Positions 1 through 9,172 are shown, counted from the stretch's first letter. The stretch: DNA of 64,000 nt from Streptomyces sp. TN58 (GCF_001941845.1 NZ_CP018870.1:1054001-1118000), one strand, 5' to 3'. The notes: generated by a model not told the origin, from the sequence alone. Numbers and translations are program-made.

Positions 1-1143
1 CGCGCGGTCGAGGAGTGCTTCGGCTTCGAACTGGTGCTGTTTCTGCTGCGGGACGGCGGGCGCACGGTGGCCGGCGTACAGGGCCTGCTGGTGCGGGACC
101 CGGACGCGTTCCCGTACCACGATCCGGCGGGCGCCCTGTTCGGCGACTACGAGATGGACCACCTCCGGCAGGCGCTGGCACGCGACCGGTCGCCGCGGGA
201 GTCGGCCGACGCGGGCGCGCTGCTCGCCGCGGTCGTGCGCGCCGAGGCCGCGCACACGCGTGCGGCGGCCTATCCGGCGCTGGTGATGACCAGTCCGTAC
301 GGGTACGCGAGCGACGTGCTGACCCTGCCCGGGACCGACCGGGAGGCCGCGATCGGCGAACTGCTCGCCGCCGTGGAGGCGTTCTGCCGCACCGAGCGGA
401 TCCCCTCGCAGTCCTTCCTGTGGGAGTCCGGCGGGGACGCGGAGCTGCACCGGGCGCTCGCCGGCCACGGCTACCTGGAGTTCCTCTCCGACCTGGAGTA
501 CCACCTCGACACCGCGTCCTGCGGCTCGCTGGAGGAGTACCTGGAGACCCTGGAACGCAAGCGGCGTACGGCCGCCCGCGCCGAGATCCGCAAGTTCGGC
601 GAGGCCGGGCTGCGTGTGGAGCGGATCGCGGACCCCGACCCCGCGGTGATCGCCCGCTGCGCCGAACTGTCCGAGGGGCAGCAGAAGAAGTACGGGCTGC
701 CCGTCGACCGCGGCGCGATGGAGCGGCTGTTCACCGCGCTGCTGGCCGCCCCGGCGCTGGGCCCCTCGCTGTTCGTGGTGCGGCGGCACGGCGCGCAGGG
801 CCCGGACGTCTCGGGCTTCCTGCTCTGCCTGGAGGCCGGCGGCGTCCTGCACCCCAAGTTCCTCGGCTTCGACGCCGCCGCCGTCGGGGCCGGCTATGCC
901 TACTTCAACCTCGTCTTCTACCACCAGGTCGAGCGGGCGGTGGCGGGCGGCGCCCGCCGCGTCTCGTACGGCATGGGTTCGGCGGACGCGAAGCGGCTGC
1001 GCGGCTGCCGCCCGGCCCCGGTGCGCGGATGGATCCGGTTCTCCTCGCCGGCGGCGCAGCGGCGGATCGAGCCGTACGTCGCCGTCTTCGACTGCCTCAA
1101 GAAACAGCTTCTCGGCGACCAGGACGGACGCGTTCAGCGATGA
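1..1143 (+). CDS. GNAT/FemAB-like acyl or aminoacyl transferase (5' truncated)
   Basis: The reading frame is open from base 1, so the start lies upstream; 380 residues are visible. The C-terminal half looks like the Acetyltransf_6 / peptidoglycan-recognition type GNAT fold: an acidic-basic helix around ETLERKRRTAARAEIRKF, then a second GNAT half with HPKFLGFD and YAYFNLVFYHQVERA, a pattern of proteins that use acyl-CoA or aminoacyl donors. It ends in an ATGA overlap with the fused dehydratase gene, so the two are translationally coupled. The context (one-carbon extension genes, aminotransferase and ATP-grasp ligase) suggests a role in building or capping a small peptide such as a stravidin. 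The substrate cannot be read from sequence, and a role in resistance by acylation is equally possible. Confidence 0.75.
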   Translation, partial: RAVEECFGFELVLFLLRDGGRTVAGVQGLLVRDPDAFPYHDPAGALFGDYEMDHLRQALARDRSPRESADAGALLAAVVRAEAAHTRAAAYPALVMTSPYGYASDVLTLPGTDREAAIGELLAAVEAFCRTERIPSQSFLWESGGDAELHRALAGHGYLEFLSDLEYHLDTASCGSLEEYLETLERKRRTAARAEIRKFGEAGLRVERIADPDPAVIARCAELSEGQQKKYGLPVDRGAMERLFTALLAAPALGPSLFVVRRHGAQGPDVSGFLLCLEAGGVLHPKFLGFDAAAVGAGYAYFNLVFYHQVERAVAGGARRVSYGMGSADAKRLRGCRPAPVRGWIRFSSPAAQRRIEPYVAVFDCLKKQLLGDQDGRVQR

Positions 1144-3188
1144 CTCTCGTAAAACAGCTCTTCGAGCACAAACTCGGCCGTCCCGTCAGCACCGGCGAGG
1201 TCGTGGACCTGCCGTTCGACCTGTGCTGGGGCAGCGAGATGACCGTCAAGTGGGCCCTGGACATCCTGCGCGACTCCGGCTTCGACGACGCGTACATCGC
1301 CGCGGGCCTCGCCGCGCAGCGGGAGAAGACCGCCTTCGTCTTCGACCACGTGGTCCCCACCCACACCGCCTCGATGGCCTCGATCCTCGTGGAGCTGCGG
1401 CGCTTCGCGCGCGAGCACGGGATCAGGGTGTTCGACGTGGGCTACGACGGCGGCATCCAGCACAAGATCCTCATCGAGCAGGGTCTGATCCGCCCCGGCG
1501 ACGTCGCGGTCGGCGCGGACTCGCACAGCTGCACCGCGGGCGCGATCGCCTCGCTCGCGACCGGCATCGGCTCCACGGACCTGGCGGTGGCGCTGGTCCG
1601 GGGCAGCTGCTGGATGCGGGTGCCTGAGGCGACGCTGGTCCGCTTCCACGGGAGCCTGCGCCCGCACGTCCAGGGCAAGGACGTGGCGCTGTACCTGTGC
1701 GGCCTGATCGGCGTGCACGGGGCGGTCTACCGCAGCCTGGAGTTCGGCGGACCGGGTCTGGCGTCCCTCGCGGTCACCGACCGGCTGTCGCTGAGCAACA
1801 TGGCGGTGGAGATGGGCGCCAAGTACGGCCTGTTCCCCACGGACGGGGTGCTCGCCGACTACCTCGGCGACGGGGTGGAGTACCCGTCCTTCACCGTCGA
1901 CGAGGACGACGCCGGGTACGCCGACGTGATCGACGTCGACCTGGGCCTGATCGAGCCGACGGTCGCGCTGCCGTTCTCCCCGGACAACGCCGTGGGCACC
2001 CACCAGCTCCGGCACCTGCTGCGCAACTGGGACGAGTACAAGGACCGCGAGGACCTGATGACCGGTGTGGCGCCGCTGGCCCGCAGGGCCGACGAGAACG
2101 GCGCGATACCCGTGGACCAGGTCTTCATCGGCTCCTGCACCAACGGCCACCTGGAGGACCTGCGGGTCGTGGCGGACGTGCTGCGCGGCAGGCGCGTCCA
2201 CGAGGGGGTGCGCACCATCGTCATCCCGGCCTCCCAGAAGGCCTACCGGGCGGCGATGAAGGAGGGCCTGATCGACGTGCTGATCGAGGCGGGCTGCTAT
2301 GTGGAGTCCTCCAGCTGCGGTCCGTGCATCGGCATCAAGTCGGGTGTGCTCGGCAAGGGGGAGGTCGCCGTCTTCACCTCCAACCGGAACTTCCGCGGCC
2401 GGTGCGGTGACGTCGACGCCAGTGTCGTCCTCGCCAGCCCGGCCGTCGCCGCGCGGGCCGCGCTGACCGGTGTGCTCGCCCCGATCGGCGACCGGAGCGA
2501 CTACTACGCCGACGAGGACGCGCTGCGGAGCGGCATCGAGGAGCTGTTCGCGCTCCACGCGGCGCGCGAGGGCCGGGCCCCGCTCACGGACGCCGCGGAC
2601 GAGGTCCCCGCCCCGGCCGAGGCCCCGGGCGGGGGCGGGGCTGGGGGCGGCGGAAGCCGGGCCTGGGTGTTCGGCGACCACGTCAACACCGACGTGATCC
2701 TGCCGGGTGTGTTCTGCCAGATCCCCGACCCCGCCGAGTACAAGAAGCACATCATGGCCCACGCGGGCAACCAGCCGTTCCTCGACCACTACGCGGCATC
2801 CGGGCACGACCTGCGCGGCTCGGTGATCGTCGGCGGGATGAACTTCGGCTGCGGCTCCTCCCGCGAGAACGCCCCGATGGGCATCAAGGCGTCCGGCGCG
2901 CCCTTCGTCGTCGCGCACAGCTTCGCCCGGATCTTCTTCCGCAACGCCCTCAACATCGGCCTCAGGCTGGTGGAGGTCGGGGAGTTCGCGTACGAGATCC
3001 GGGAGGGCGACCGGCTGGTCGTCGACGACGAGCGCGGCGAGCTGCTCAACGTCACCCGGGGGACGTCCGCACCCATCGCCCCGCCCTCCGCGTTCGAGCG
3101 GGAGCTGCTCGACGCGGGCGGCCTCGTCGCCCACGCCGGCGCGCAGGTACGGGCGGAGCAGGTCCGGGCGGAAGCGTCGGCCGTATGA
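1140..3188 (+). CDS. Fused LeuC-LeuD-type hydro-lyase (HphCD-like, aconitase family)
   Basis: A 682-residue single chain joins a large (LeuC-like) and a small (LeuD-like) subunit of a 3-isopropylmalate dehydratase/homoaconitase. The [4Fe-4S] ligands are visible as Cys333 (GSCTNGH) and Cys393/Cys396 (SSSCGPCIG). The swivel domain follows a Pro-Ala-Gly linker near residues 485-510 and carries the GCGSSRENAP motif. In leucine synthesis these are usually separate proteins; fused forms are known from homophenylalanine/homotyrosine pathways (HphCD). It would isomerise a 2-substituted malate during one-carbon extension of a 2-oxo acid. No LeuA-like synthase lies in the window; it is probably upstream. 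The start is the ATG in the ATGA overlap with the previous gene, and the stop overlaps the next gene. Role in amiclenomycin extension is inferred. Confidence 0.9.
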   Translation: MTLVKQLFEHKLGRPVSTGEVVDLPFDLCWGSEMTVKWALDILRDSGFDDAYIAAGLAAQREKTAFVFDHVVPTHTASMASILVELRRFAREHGIRVFDVGYDGGIQHKILIEQGLIRPGDVAVGADSHSCTAGAIASLATGIGSTDLAVALVRGSCWMRVPEATLVRFHGSLRPHVQGKDVALYLCGLIGVHGAVYRSLEFGGPGLASLAVTDRLSLSNMAVEMGAKYGLFPTDGVLADYLGDGVEYPSFTVDEDDAGYADVIDVDLGLIEPTVALPFSPDNAVGTHQLRHLLRNWDEYKDREDLMTGVAPLARRADENGAIPVDQVFIGSCTNGHLEDLRVVADVLRGRRVHEGVRTIVIPASQKAYRAAMKEGLIDVLIEAGCYVESSSCGPCIGIKSGVLGKGEVAVFTSNRNFRGRCGDVDASVVLASPAVAARAALTGVLAPIGDRSDYYADEDALRSGIEELFALHAAREGRAPLTDAADEVPAPAEAPGGGGAGGGGSRAWVFGDHVNTDVILPGVFCQIPDPAEYKKHIMAHAGNQPFLDHYAASGHDLRGSVIVGGMNFGCGSSRENAPMGIKASGAPFVVAHSFARIFFRNALNIGLRLVEVGEFAYEIREGDRLVVDDERGELLNVTRGTSAPIAPPSAFERELLDAGGLVAHAGAQVRAEQVRAEASAV

Positions 3189-4252
3189 ATACCGTCGCGG
3201 TCATCCCGGGAGACGGCATCGGACCCGAGGTCATGGCCGAGGTGCTGAAGGTGCACGCGGTGGTCGAGGACGTCTTCGCCACCGGCCTGAAGACCGAGGT
3301 GCTGCCCTACAGCGCCGACTGGTTCCTGGAGCACGGGGACGTCGAGATCGACATCCAGGCGATCCGCCGCGACCACCGGGCGGTGCTGCTCGGGGCGCTC
3401 GGCGACGCCCGGATCCCCGACAACCGGCACGCGGTCCGCGTCATCGGCGGACTGCGCCAGCAGCTCGAACTGGGCGTGAACCTGCGCCCGGTGCGCCTGC
3501 GCACGCTCGCGCACTGCCCCCTCAAGCACGTGCGCGCGGTCGAGGACGTCGACCTCGTCATCGTGCGGGAGAACACCGAGGACGTGTACGTGGGCGTGGG
3601 CGGCACGGTCCGCGGCGGCGGCCCCGGCCATGTCGCGATGGAGGTCGGCGTCCACACCCGCTGGGCGGTGGACCGGGTGGTCACGGCCGCCTTCGAGCTG
3701 GCCCGCTCCCGGCGCCGCCGGCTCACCCTGGTGGACAAGAGCAACGCCATGCCGAGCGCCGGCCCGCTGTGGCAGGGCCGGTTCCGCGCGATCGCCGCGT
3801 CCTACCCCGACGTGGAGTGCGACCACCTGTACGTCGACGCCGCCGCCATGGAGTTGATCCGCGACCCGGCCCGCTTCGACGTGGTGGTGGCCGGCAACCT
3901 CTTCGGGGACATCCTCAGCGACGAGGCCTCCATGCTCGCCGGCGGCCTCGGCGTCGCGCCCTCGGCGAGCTACGACCCCGAAGACACCGGCTTCGCCGGC
4001 GTGTTCGAGGCGGTACACGGCAGCGCCCCCGGTCTGGTGGGCACGGGCCGCGCCAACCCGCTGGCCTCCGTCATGAGTTATTCGCTGATGCTGGACCGTA
4101 TGGGGCTGCGCGCGGCGCACGCCGCCGTGGAGCGCGCCGTCGACGAGGTGCTGTGCGGGGACCTGCTGACCCCCGACCTGGGCGGCACCGCTCGCACCGG
4201 CGAGGTGGGCGACCTGATTTGCCGGGCGGTCGCCCGGCACGACAAGGACTGA
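3185..4252 (+). CDS. LeuB-type beta-decarboxylating dehydrogenase (HphB-like)
   Basis: A 355-residue member of the isopropylmalate/homoisocitrate/isocitrate dehydrogenase family. The N-terminus has the family start (VIPGDGIGPEV). The substrate loop VRENTEDVYVG resembles homoisocitrate and tartrate dehydrogenases more than ordinary LeuB. The metal-binding aspartates lie in NLFGDILSDEAS, and GVFEAVHGSAP is the cofactor-domain signature. It should oxidise and decarboxylate the 3-substituted malate made by the preceding dehydratase, giving the 2-oxo acid longer by one carbon. The ATG overlaps the upstream stop (ATGA). Primary leucine synthesis is unlikely because the gene sits among secondary-metabolism genes and its upstream partner is a fused dehydratase. 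Confidence 0.9.
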   Translation: MNTVAVIPGDGIGPEVMAEVLKVHAVVEDVFATGLKTEVLPYSADWFLEHGDVEIDIQAIRRDHRAVLLGALGDARIPDNRHAVRVIGGLRQQLELGVNLRPVRLRTLAHCPLKHVRAVEDVDLVIVRENTEDVYVGVGGTVRGGGPGHVAMEVGVHTRWAVDRVVTAAFELARSRRRRLTLVDKSNAMPSAGPLWQGRFRAIAASYPDVECDHLYVDAAAMELIRDPARFDVVVAGNLFGDILSDEASMLAGGLGVAPSASYDPEDTGFAGVFEAVHGSAPGLVGTGRANPLASVMSYSLMLDRMGLRAAHAAVERAVDEVLCGDLLTPDLGGTARTGEVGDLICRAVARHDKD

Positions 4253-4257
4253 GAAGG

Positions 4258-5166
4258 ATGAACGAACCAGCGAAGCTGATGTGGTGGCAGGGCAGCGTGG
4301 TCCCCGCCGGGGACACCGCCCTGACCCTCGCCAACCACAGCCTCCACTACGGGCTCTGCGTCTTCGAGGGCGTCTCCGCGTTCCCGTCGGCGGAGGGCGG
4401 CCACCACGTCTTCCGGCTCGACGAGCACATGGCCCGGTTCGCCGAGTCGTGCCGCCTCGTGGGGATCTCGCTCGGGCAGACGCCCGCCGAGCTGGCGGCC
4501 GCCTGCCACGAGACGCTGACCGCCAACGGCCTGCGCCGGGCCTATCTGCGTCCCCTCGCCTTCCTCGGGGACGGGGTGCTCGGTCTGGCGGCTCCCGGCA
4601 CCGAGGCGCAGGTGGCCGTGCTGGCCTTCGACGTCTCGTCCTTCGACTCGGTGATCCGCGCGCAGCAGCCGCGGCTGACCCTGTCGCCGGTCGCCCGGCT
4701 CAGCCCGCACGCCTTCCCGACCAAGGCGAAGGTCTCCGCCGGCTACCTGGGCTCCCGGCTCGCCTGGATGGACGCCCGGCAGCGCGGCTTCGACGACGCC
4801 CTGCTGCTGGACGACGCGGGCTTCGTCGCCGAGTGCACCGTGCAGAACGTCTTCGGCGTGCGCGGCCGTACGCTGCTGGTGCCCGACTCCCCCGCCGCGC
4901 TCGACGGCATCACCGTGGACTCCGTGATCGGGATCGCGGGCGGCCTCGGCTACGAGGTGGACCGCGGCCCGCTGACGGCCGCGGACCTGTGGGCCTGCGA
5001 GGCGCTGTGCGTGGCCAGCACCGCCGGCGGGGTGCGCCCCGTACGGTGCGTGGACGACATCGTCTTCGACACGGACAACGCCGTGGCCGCCGAGATCATC
5101 CGGGCGTACCGGCAGGCCGAACTGGGCCTGCTGCCCGGCCACGAGCGGTGGGCGGCCCGACCGTGA
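4258..5166 (+). CDS. Class IV PLP aminotransferase (branched-chain aminotransferase-like)
   Basis: 302 residues of fold-type IV: N-terminal HYGLCVFEGVSAF, the likely PLP lysine Lys158 in AKVSAGYLGSRLA, then GFVAECTVQNVFGV and the phosphate-cup region LCVASTAGGVRPV. IlvE-like enzymes transaminate 2-oxo acids to L-amino acids, so here it would convert the extended 2-oxo acid into the final amino acid. The ATG follows the upstream stop by 5 bases with AGAAGGA just before it. The 3' end overlaps the GTG of the ATP-grasp gene. An aminodeoxychorismate lyase role (same fold) is less likely because the N-terminal half matches branched-chain aminotransferases better. The amino acid made is inferred from context. 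Confidence 0.88.
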   Translation: MNEPAKLMWWQGSVVPAGDTALTLANHSLHYGLCVFEGVSAFPSAEGGHHVFRLDEHMARFAESCRLVGISLGQTPAELAAACHETLTANGLRRAYLRPLAFLGDGVLGLAAPGTEAQVAVLAFDVSSFDSVIRAQQPRLTLSPVARLSPHAFPTKAKVSAGYLGSRLAWMDARQRGFDDALLLDDAGFVAECTVQNVFGVRGRTLLVPDSPAALDGITVDSVIGIAGGLGYEVDRGPLTAADLWACEALCVASTAGGVRPVRCVDDIVFDTDNAVAAEIIRAYRQAELGLLPGHERWAARP

Positions 5167-6548
5167 GCGACACCGGCAGCCGCGTACGCGGCGACGTACG
5201 CGTGGTCGACGTGTACGGCACCCTCCCGGCAAAGGTGCGCGGCCGGATCGACGCGCTCGGCCGGGAGCACTGGCGGCGGGCCCACGCCGGTGTCCCGCGC
5301 CCTGCGGACTCCTGGTGCCCCACCCGTCCGCTGATGCTGGACGCCGACGCGTTCGCCCTGGTCGGCGCGGTCGCCGACCGCGCTGCGGGCCTGGTGCTGG
5401 AGGCCTGCCGGCGCCGGGCGTCGACGGCCGGGGAGCTGCTGGACGCGCTTTCCATGCCTCTCAGCCAGTTCCCGCTGCTCGACCCGGCGGAGCCGCTCAC
5501 CGAGCGGCTGCTGACCTCGGTGCGCGCGGACGTGATGGTCGAGCGGGGCGTGCCCAGGGTCGTCGAGCTCAACATCGACGGGGCGATCGGCGGGGCCATC
5601 GAGGCCGACCTCGTCGCCGGGCAGTTCCAGGAGGTCTACGCCGGCCCGGCAGCCTCCGGGCCGGAGCCGTCGGGGAGCCCGCTGCGCACCCCGCCGTCCG
5701 CGGTCGACGCGTTCTTCACCGAGCTGGTCGCCTTCCTCGGCCTGGCCGAGGGCGACTGCCTCGTCGTACCGGTCTTCCGCGAGGACGGCCACGACCACCT
5801 GGCGGACCCCGACGACTTCATCGCCTTCCTCGCCCCCATGGCCGAACGGGGCAAGGCCCACGGCATCACCGTGGTCGGCTACCCGCTGGACGGGCTGACC
5901 CTCGACGACCGGCAGCGGCTGCGGGCCGGCGAGCACGTCGCGCGCGGGGTGTTCCGCCTCTTCCTGCCCGTCGAGCAGGCCGGTCCCGGGCTCGACGCCC
6001 TGGGCGCGGCGCTGCGGGCGGGCACGGCCCGCATGTACACCCCGGAGGCGACCAGCCCGGTCAGCGACAAGCGGGTGCTGGCCTGGCTCTGGCAGGACCT
6101 GGGCCTGCTCGGCGCGGACGACCGGGACTTCGTACGCCGGCACGTGCCGCACACGGTGATCGCCGGGGAGGGGGCCCTGGACGGGGACCGGGCCTCGCTG
6201 GTGCTCAAGCCCGGTGACGGCTACGGCGGTGCCGGAGTGACCCTGGGCCGCTCGGTGGGTGAGGAGGAGTGGCGGGAGCTGGTCCTGGCGGCCGCCGGGA
6301 CGGGCGACCACATCCTCCAGCGGGTGGTGGAGGCCGACCTCGTCACCTTCGATTTCGCACACGGGACCACCGGGGAGATCCGCAGCGCCGCCGTCCCCTG
6401 CGTCCTGGGGCCGATGGTGTACGGCCGCGGGCTCTCGGGTATCTACGTCCGGCACGGCACTCCCAGGCCGGGCGTCCTCGTCAACACGCACCAGGGCGCT
6501 GCCTCCAACAGCGTGCTGATCGCGAAGAGCCCGACGGCCGGACGATGA
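5163..6548 (+). CDS. ATP-grasp ligase, glutathionylspermidine-synthase-like
   Basis: A 461-residue protein with the order seen in circularly permuted, glutathionylspermidine-synthase-like ATP-grasp enzymes: VVELNIDGAIGGAIEAD (about residue 135), a central region with LVVPVFREDGHDH, then SDKRVLAWLWQ and the glycine-rich nucleotide loop LVLKPGDGYGGAGV near residue 350, followed by the metal-binding strand ILQRVVEADLVTFDF. Such enzymes activate a carboxylate as acyl phosphate and attach an amine. In this operon it is the best candidate for forming a peptide bond to the non-standard amino acid without an NRPS. The GTG start is chosen because it overlaps the upstream stop (GTGA); the reading frame further upstream is a shadow of the aminotransferase gene. 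Confidence 0.82.
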   Translation: MSDTGSRVRGDVRVVDVYGTLPAKVRGRIDALGREHWRRAHAGVPRPADSWCPTRPLMLDADAFALVGAVADRAAGLVLEACRRRASTAGELLDALSMPLSQFPLLDPAEPLTERLLTSVRADVMVERGVPRVVELNIDGAIGGAIEADLVAGQFQEVYAGPAASGPEPSGSPLRTPPSAVDAFFTELVAFLGLAEGDCLVVPVFREDGHDHLADPDDFIAFLAPMAERGKAHGITVVGYPLDGLTLDDRQRLRAGEHVARGVFRLFLPVEQAGPGLDALGAALRAGTARMYTPEATSPVSDKRVLAWLWQDLGLLGADDRDFVRRHVPHTVIAGEGALDGDRASLVLKPGDGYGGAGVTLGRSVGEEEWRELVLAAAGTGDHILQRVVEADLVTFDFAHGTTGEIRSAAVPCVLGPMVYGRGLSGIYVRHGTPRPGVLVNTHQGAASNSVLIAKSPTAGR

Positions 6549-7816
6549 GCGCCGAGGGGTCCCGCGCCCCCACCCTGCTGGCTCCGCTGCGGCAGCGGAA
6601 CTTCCGCTGCCTCGCGGGCGGCCGCATGGCCACGTACTTCGCCAACGCCATGGCGCCGATCGTGCTCTCCTTCGCGGTGCTCGACCTGACGGGGTCGCTG
6701 ATCGACCTCGGGATCGTGGTCGGGGCACGGTCGGTGGCCAATGTGGCGCTGCTCCTGTTCGGCGGGGTGATCGCCGACCGGCTGCCGCGCCGGCTGGTGC
6801 TCCAGGGGTCGAGTGTGGCGGCCGGGCTGGCCCAGGCCGTGATCGCGGCGAGCGTGCTGTTCGGCTTCGCCTCGATCCCGGTGCTGGTCGTCATCAGCGT
6901 GATCAACGGCATGGTGTCGGCGGTGTCCCTTCCGGCGGCGGCCGCCCTCGTACCGCAGACCGTCCCGCACGAGATGATCCGGCCGGCCAACGCGGTCGTC
7001 CGGATGGCCGTCAACGCGGGCATGGTCCTCGGCGCCTCCACCGGCGGCATCGTCGTCGGCCTCGCGGGCCCCGGCTGGGGCATCGCCGTGAACGCGGGGG
7101 TGTTCCTGCTGGCGGGGCTGTGCTTCGCCGGACTGCGGGCGGCGGGGACGCCGCCGGTGCCGGCCGGCCCGGCCCGGCCGCTGGCCGAACTGCGCGAGGG
7201 CTGGAAGGAGTTCACCTCCCGCACCTGGGTGTGGGTGGTGGTGCTCCAGTTCCTGGTCATCAACGCGGTGGTCGCCGGCGGGCTCCAGGTCCTCGGACCG
7301 ACCATCGCCGACCAGTCCTTCGGCCGGACGACCTGGGGGCTGCTGCTCGCCTCGCAGACGGCCGGCGCGTTCGCGGGCGGCTTCCTCGCGGCCCGCACCC
7401 GGCCCCGCCACGCCCTGCGGATCGGGGCGGCCGTCGGGGCGTTCGAGGCGGTGCCGCTGCTCGCCCTGGGGACGACCTCGCACGTCGCCGTGCTGGCGGG
7501 CGCGATGTTCGTCAACGGTGTGGCCCTGGAACAGCTGGCCGTCGCCTGGGACGTGTCCCTCCAGGAGAACATTCCGCAGGAGCGGCTGGCCCGGGTCTAC
7601 TCCTACGACGCGCTCGGCTCCTTCGTGGCCATCCCGATCGGGGAGGTGGCGGCGGGCCCGGTCGCGCTGCACGCGGGCATCGACACCACGCTCGTGGCCG
7701 GCGCCGTCCTCGTCGTCGCGGCCACCGGTTTCGCCCTGTGCAGCTCCAGCGTGCGCCGCCTCACCGTGAAACCGGCCGCGCCGCCGCGGCAGCCCGCCGG
7801 GGAGGCGGCCGCATGA
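6545..7816 (+). CDS. MFS exporter (EntS/MFS_3-like)
   Basis: 423 residues with about twelve hydrophobic segments, an MFS motif A-like loop (VIADRLPRRLV) between helices 2 and 3, and a central cytoplasmic linker near residues 200-215 (PPVPAGPARPLAELREG). The family is close to EntS-type exporters of siderophores and antibiotics. The ATG overlaps the ligase stop (ACGATGA), so it belongs to the same transcript. The likely task is export of the product of this operon and thereby self-protection. The substrate cannot be derived from sequence. Confidence 0.87.
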   Translation: MSAEGSRAPTLLAPLRQRNFRCLAGGRMATYFANAMAPIVLSFAVLDLTGSLIDLGIVVGARSVANVALLLFGGVIADRLPRRLVLQGSSVAAGLAQAVIAASVLFGFASIPVLVVISVINGMVSAVSLPAAAALVPQTVPHEMIRPANAVVRMAVNAGMVLGASTGGIVVGLAGPGWGIAVNAGVFLLAGLCFAGLRAAGTPPVPAGPARPLAELREGWKEFTSRTWVWVVVLQFLVINAVVAGGLQVLGPTIADQSFGRTTWGLLLASQTAGAFAGGFLAARTRPRHALRIGAAVGAFEAVPLLALGTTSHVAVLAGAMFVNGVALEQLAVAWDVSLQENIPQERLARVYSYDALGSFVAIPIGEVAAGPVALHAGIDTTLVAGAVLVVAATGFALCSSSVRRLTVKPAAPPRQPAGEAAA

Positions 7817-7889
7817 CCCCGGCAGCCGCGGCACCACCGCACCGAACAGCACCACGAGCATCAGGAGCACCACAAACAGGGGGACCACC

Positions 7890-9107
7890 ATGCCGCACGG
7901 CATACCGCTCATCGACAAACCGGGCTGGTACGGCGGGGAACCGTATCCGGCCGAAGCTCTCGACCACATCGCCGCGCTGCCCGCCTCCCAGCAGCCCGAC
8001 TGGGCCGCTCACGAGGCTCTGCCCGCGGCGCTGCGGGAGCTGCGCTCCGCGCCGGGGCTCGTGGGCCCCGGCGACGTGCGCGACTTCGCCCTGCTCGTCG
8101 CCGGGGCCGCGCGGGGCGAGGTGAACATCCTGCAGGCCGGGGACTGCGCCGAGGACCCTGCTGACAGCACGCCCGAGGCCGTGGGGGCCAAGGTCCGCAT
8201 GCTCGACACGCTCGCCACGGCCCTCTCGGAGGCCACCGGCCGGCCGACGGTACGGGTCGGCCGCATGGCCGGCCAGTACGCCAAGCCGCGCTCCCGGCCC
8301 ACCGAGCGCCACCAGGGCCGTGAACTCCCGGTATTCCGCGGTCACATGGTCAACTCTCCGGCCCCAGACCCCGCCGCCCGGGTCCACGACCCGCGCCGGC
8401 TGACGGGCTGCCACCGGGCGGCCCGGGCGGTGCACGCCGCGCTGCGCGTGGACGGCGCACGGACCCGCTCCACGACGTGGACCAGCCACGAGGCCCTCGT
8501 CCTGGACTACGAACTGCCCCTGGTCCGCGGGGACGGATCGGGCCAGGCCTTCCTCTCCTCCACGCACTGGCCGTGGATCGGCGAGCGCACCCGCTCCGCA
8601 CGCGGGGCCCACGCGGCTCTGCTCGCCGCGGTGGACAACCCCGTCGCCTGCAAGGTCGGGCCGGCGACGACCCCGGCGGAACTGCTGGAGCTGTGCGGCC
8701 TGCTGGACCCCCGGCGGCAGCCCGGCCGGCTCACCCTCATCGCCCGCCAGGGGGCCGCCGCGGTGCGGCGGAACCTTCCCGCGCTCGTGGAGTGCGTACG
8801 CCGGGCCGGGCATCCGGTGGTCTGGATGTGCGACCCGATGCACGGCAACACCCTCACCACCCCGGCCGGCCGCAAGACGCGCCTCGTCGAGGAGGTCGTC
8901 CACGAGGTCCGGGGCTTCCGGCGGGCCGTGGCGGACGCGGGCGGAACCGCGGGAGGACTCCACCTGGAGGCCACGCCGGAGGACGTACTGGAATGCGTGG
9001 CCGGCGCCGGCTCGATCGCCGGGCTCGACGGGCGGGCCAGGCCCCTGTGCGACCCCCGGCTGAACCAGGAACAGGCGGCCTCGGTCGTGGCCGCCTGGCG
9101 GCTCTGA
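7890..9107 (+). CDS. Class II DAHP synthase (PhzC-type, 3-deoxy-7-phosphoheptulonate synthase)
   Basis: 405 residues, the size of the pathway-dedicated PhzC type and shorter than housekeeping class II enzymes (about 450-470). Family motifs are complete: LQAGDCAED with the metal Cys, RVGRMAGQYAKPRS, TSHEALVLDYE, PWIGERTR, KVGP, and CDPMHGNT. It condenses phosphoenolpyruvate and erythrose 4-phosphate, the entry to the shikimate pathway. A copy inside a biosynthetic operon normally boosts chorismate supply, here plausibly for a 4-amino-4-deoxychorismate-derived building block. It starts at ATG after CAGGGGG with a six-base spacer, 73 bp after the MFS stop, and is probably still in the same operon. 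The N-terminal extension that mediates feedback inhibition in housekeeping enzymes appears reduced. Confidence 0.92.
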   Translation: MPHGIPLIDKPGWYGGEPYPAEALDHIAALPASQQPDWAAHEALPAALRELRSAPGLVGPGDVRDFALLVAGAARGEVNILQAGDCAEDPADSTPEAVGAKVRMLDTLATALSEATGRPTVRVGRMAGQYAKPRSRPTERHQGRELPVFRGHMVNSPAPDPAARVHDPRRLTGCHRAARAVHAALRVDGARTRSTTWTSHEALVLDYELPLVRGDGSGQAFLSSTHWPWIGERTRSARGAHAALLAAVDNPVACKVGPATTPAELLELCGLLDPRRQPGRLTLIARQGAAAVRRNLPALVECVRRAGHPVVWMCDPMHGNTLTTPAGRKTRLVEEVVHEVRGFRRAVADAGGTAGGLHLEATPEDVLECVAGAGSIAGLDGRARPLCDPRLNQEQAASVVAAWRL

Positions 9108-9126
9108 GCGCCGTCGGCCGCGCCTC

Positions 9127-9142
9127 GCGGGCGGACGCCCGC
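9127..9142. terminator. Short GC hairpin between convergent genes
   Basis: GCGGGC-GGAC-GCCCGC, six-base-pair stem, lies between the convergent DAHP synthase and phosphopantetheinyl transferase genes. There is no T-tract, as is usual in Streptomyces terminators. Weak evidence. Confidence 0.35.
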
Positions 9143-9172
9143 CCGTCGGCCGCGGGGTGCCGGTGTCCGTTC

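Noticed and set aside
1140..4252. Housekeeping leucine operon (leuCDB)
   Set aside because: The LeuC-LeuD fusion, a homoisocitrate-like substrate loop and the surrounding MFS, ligase and DAHP synthase genes argue for secondary metabolism.
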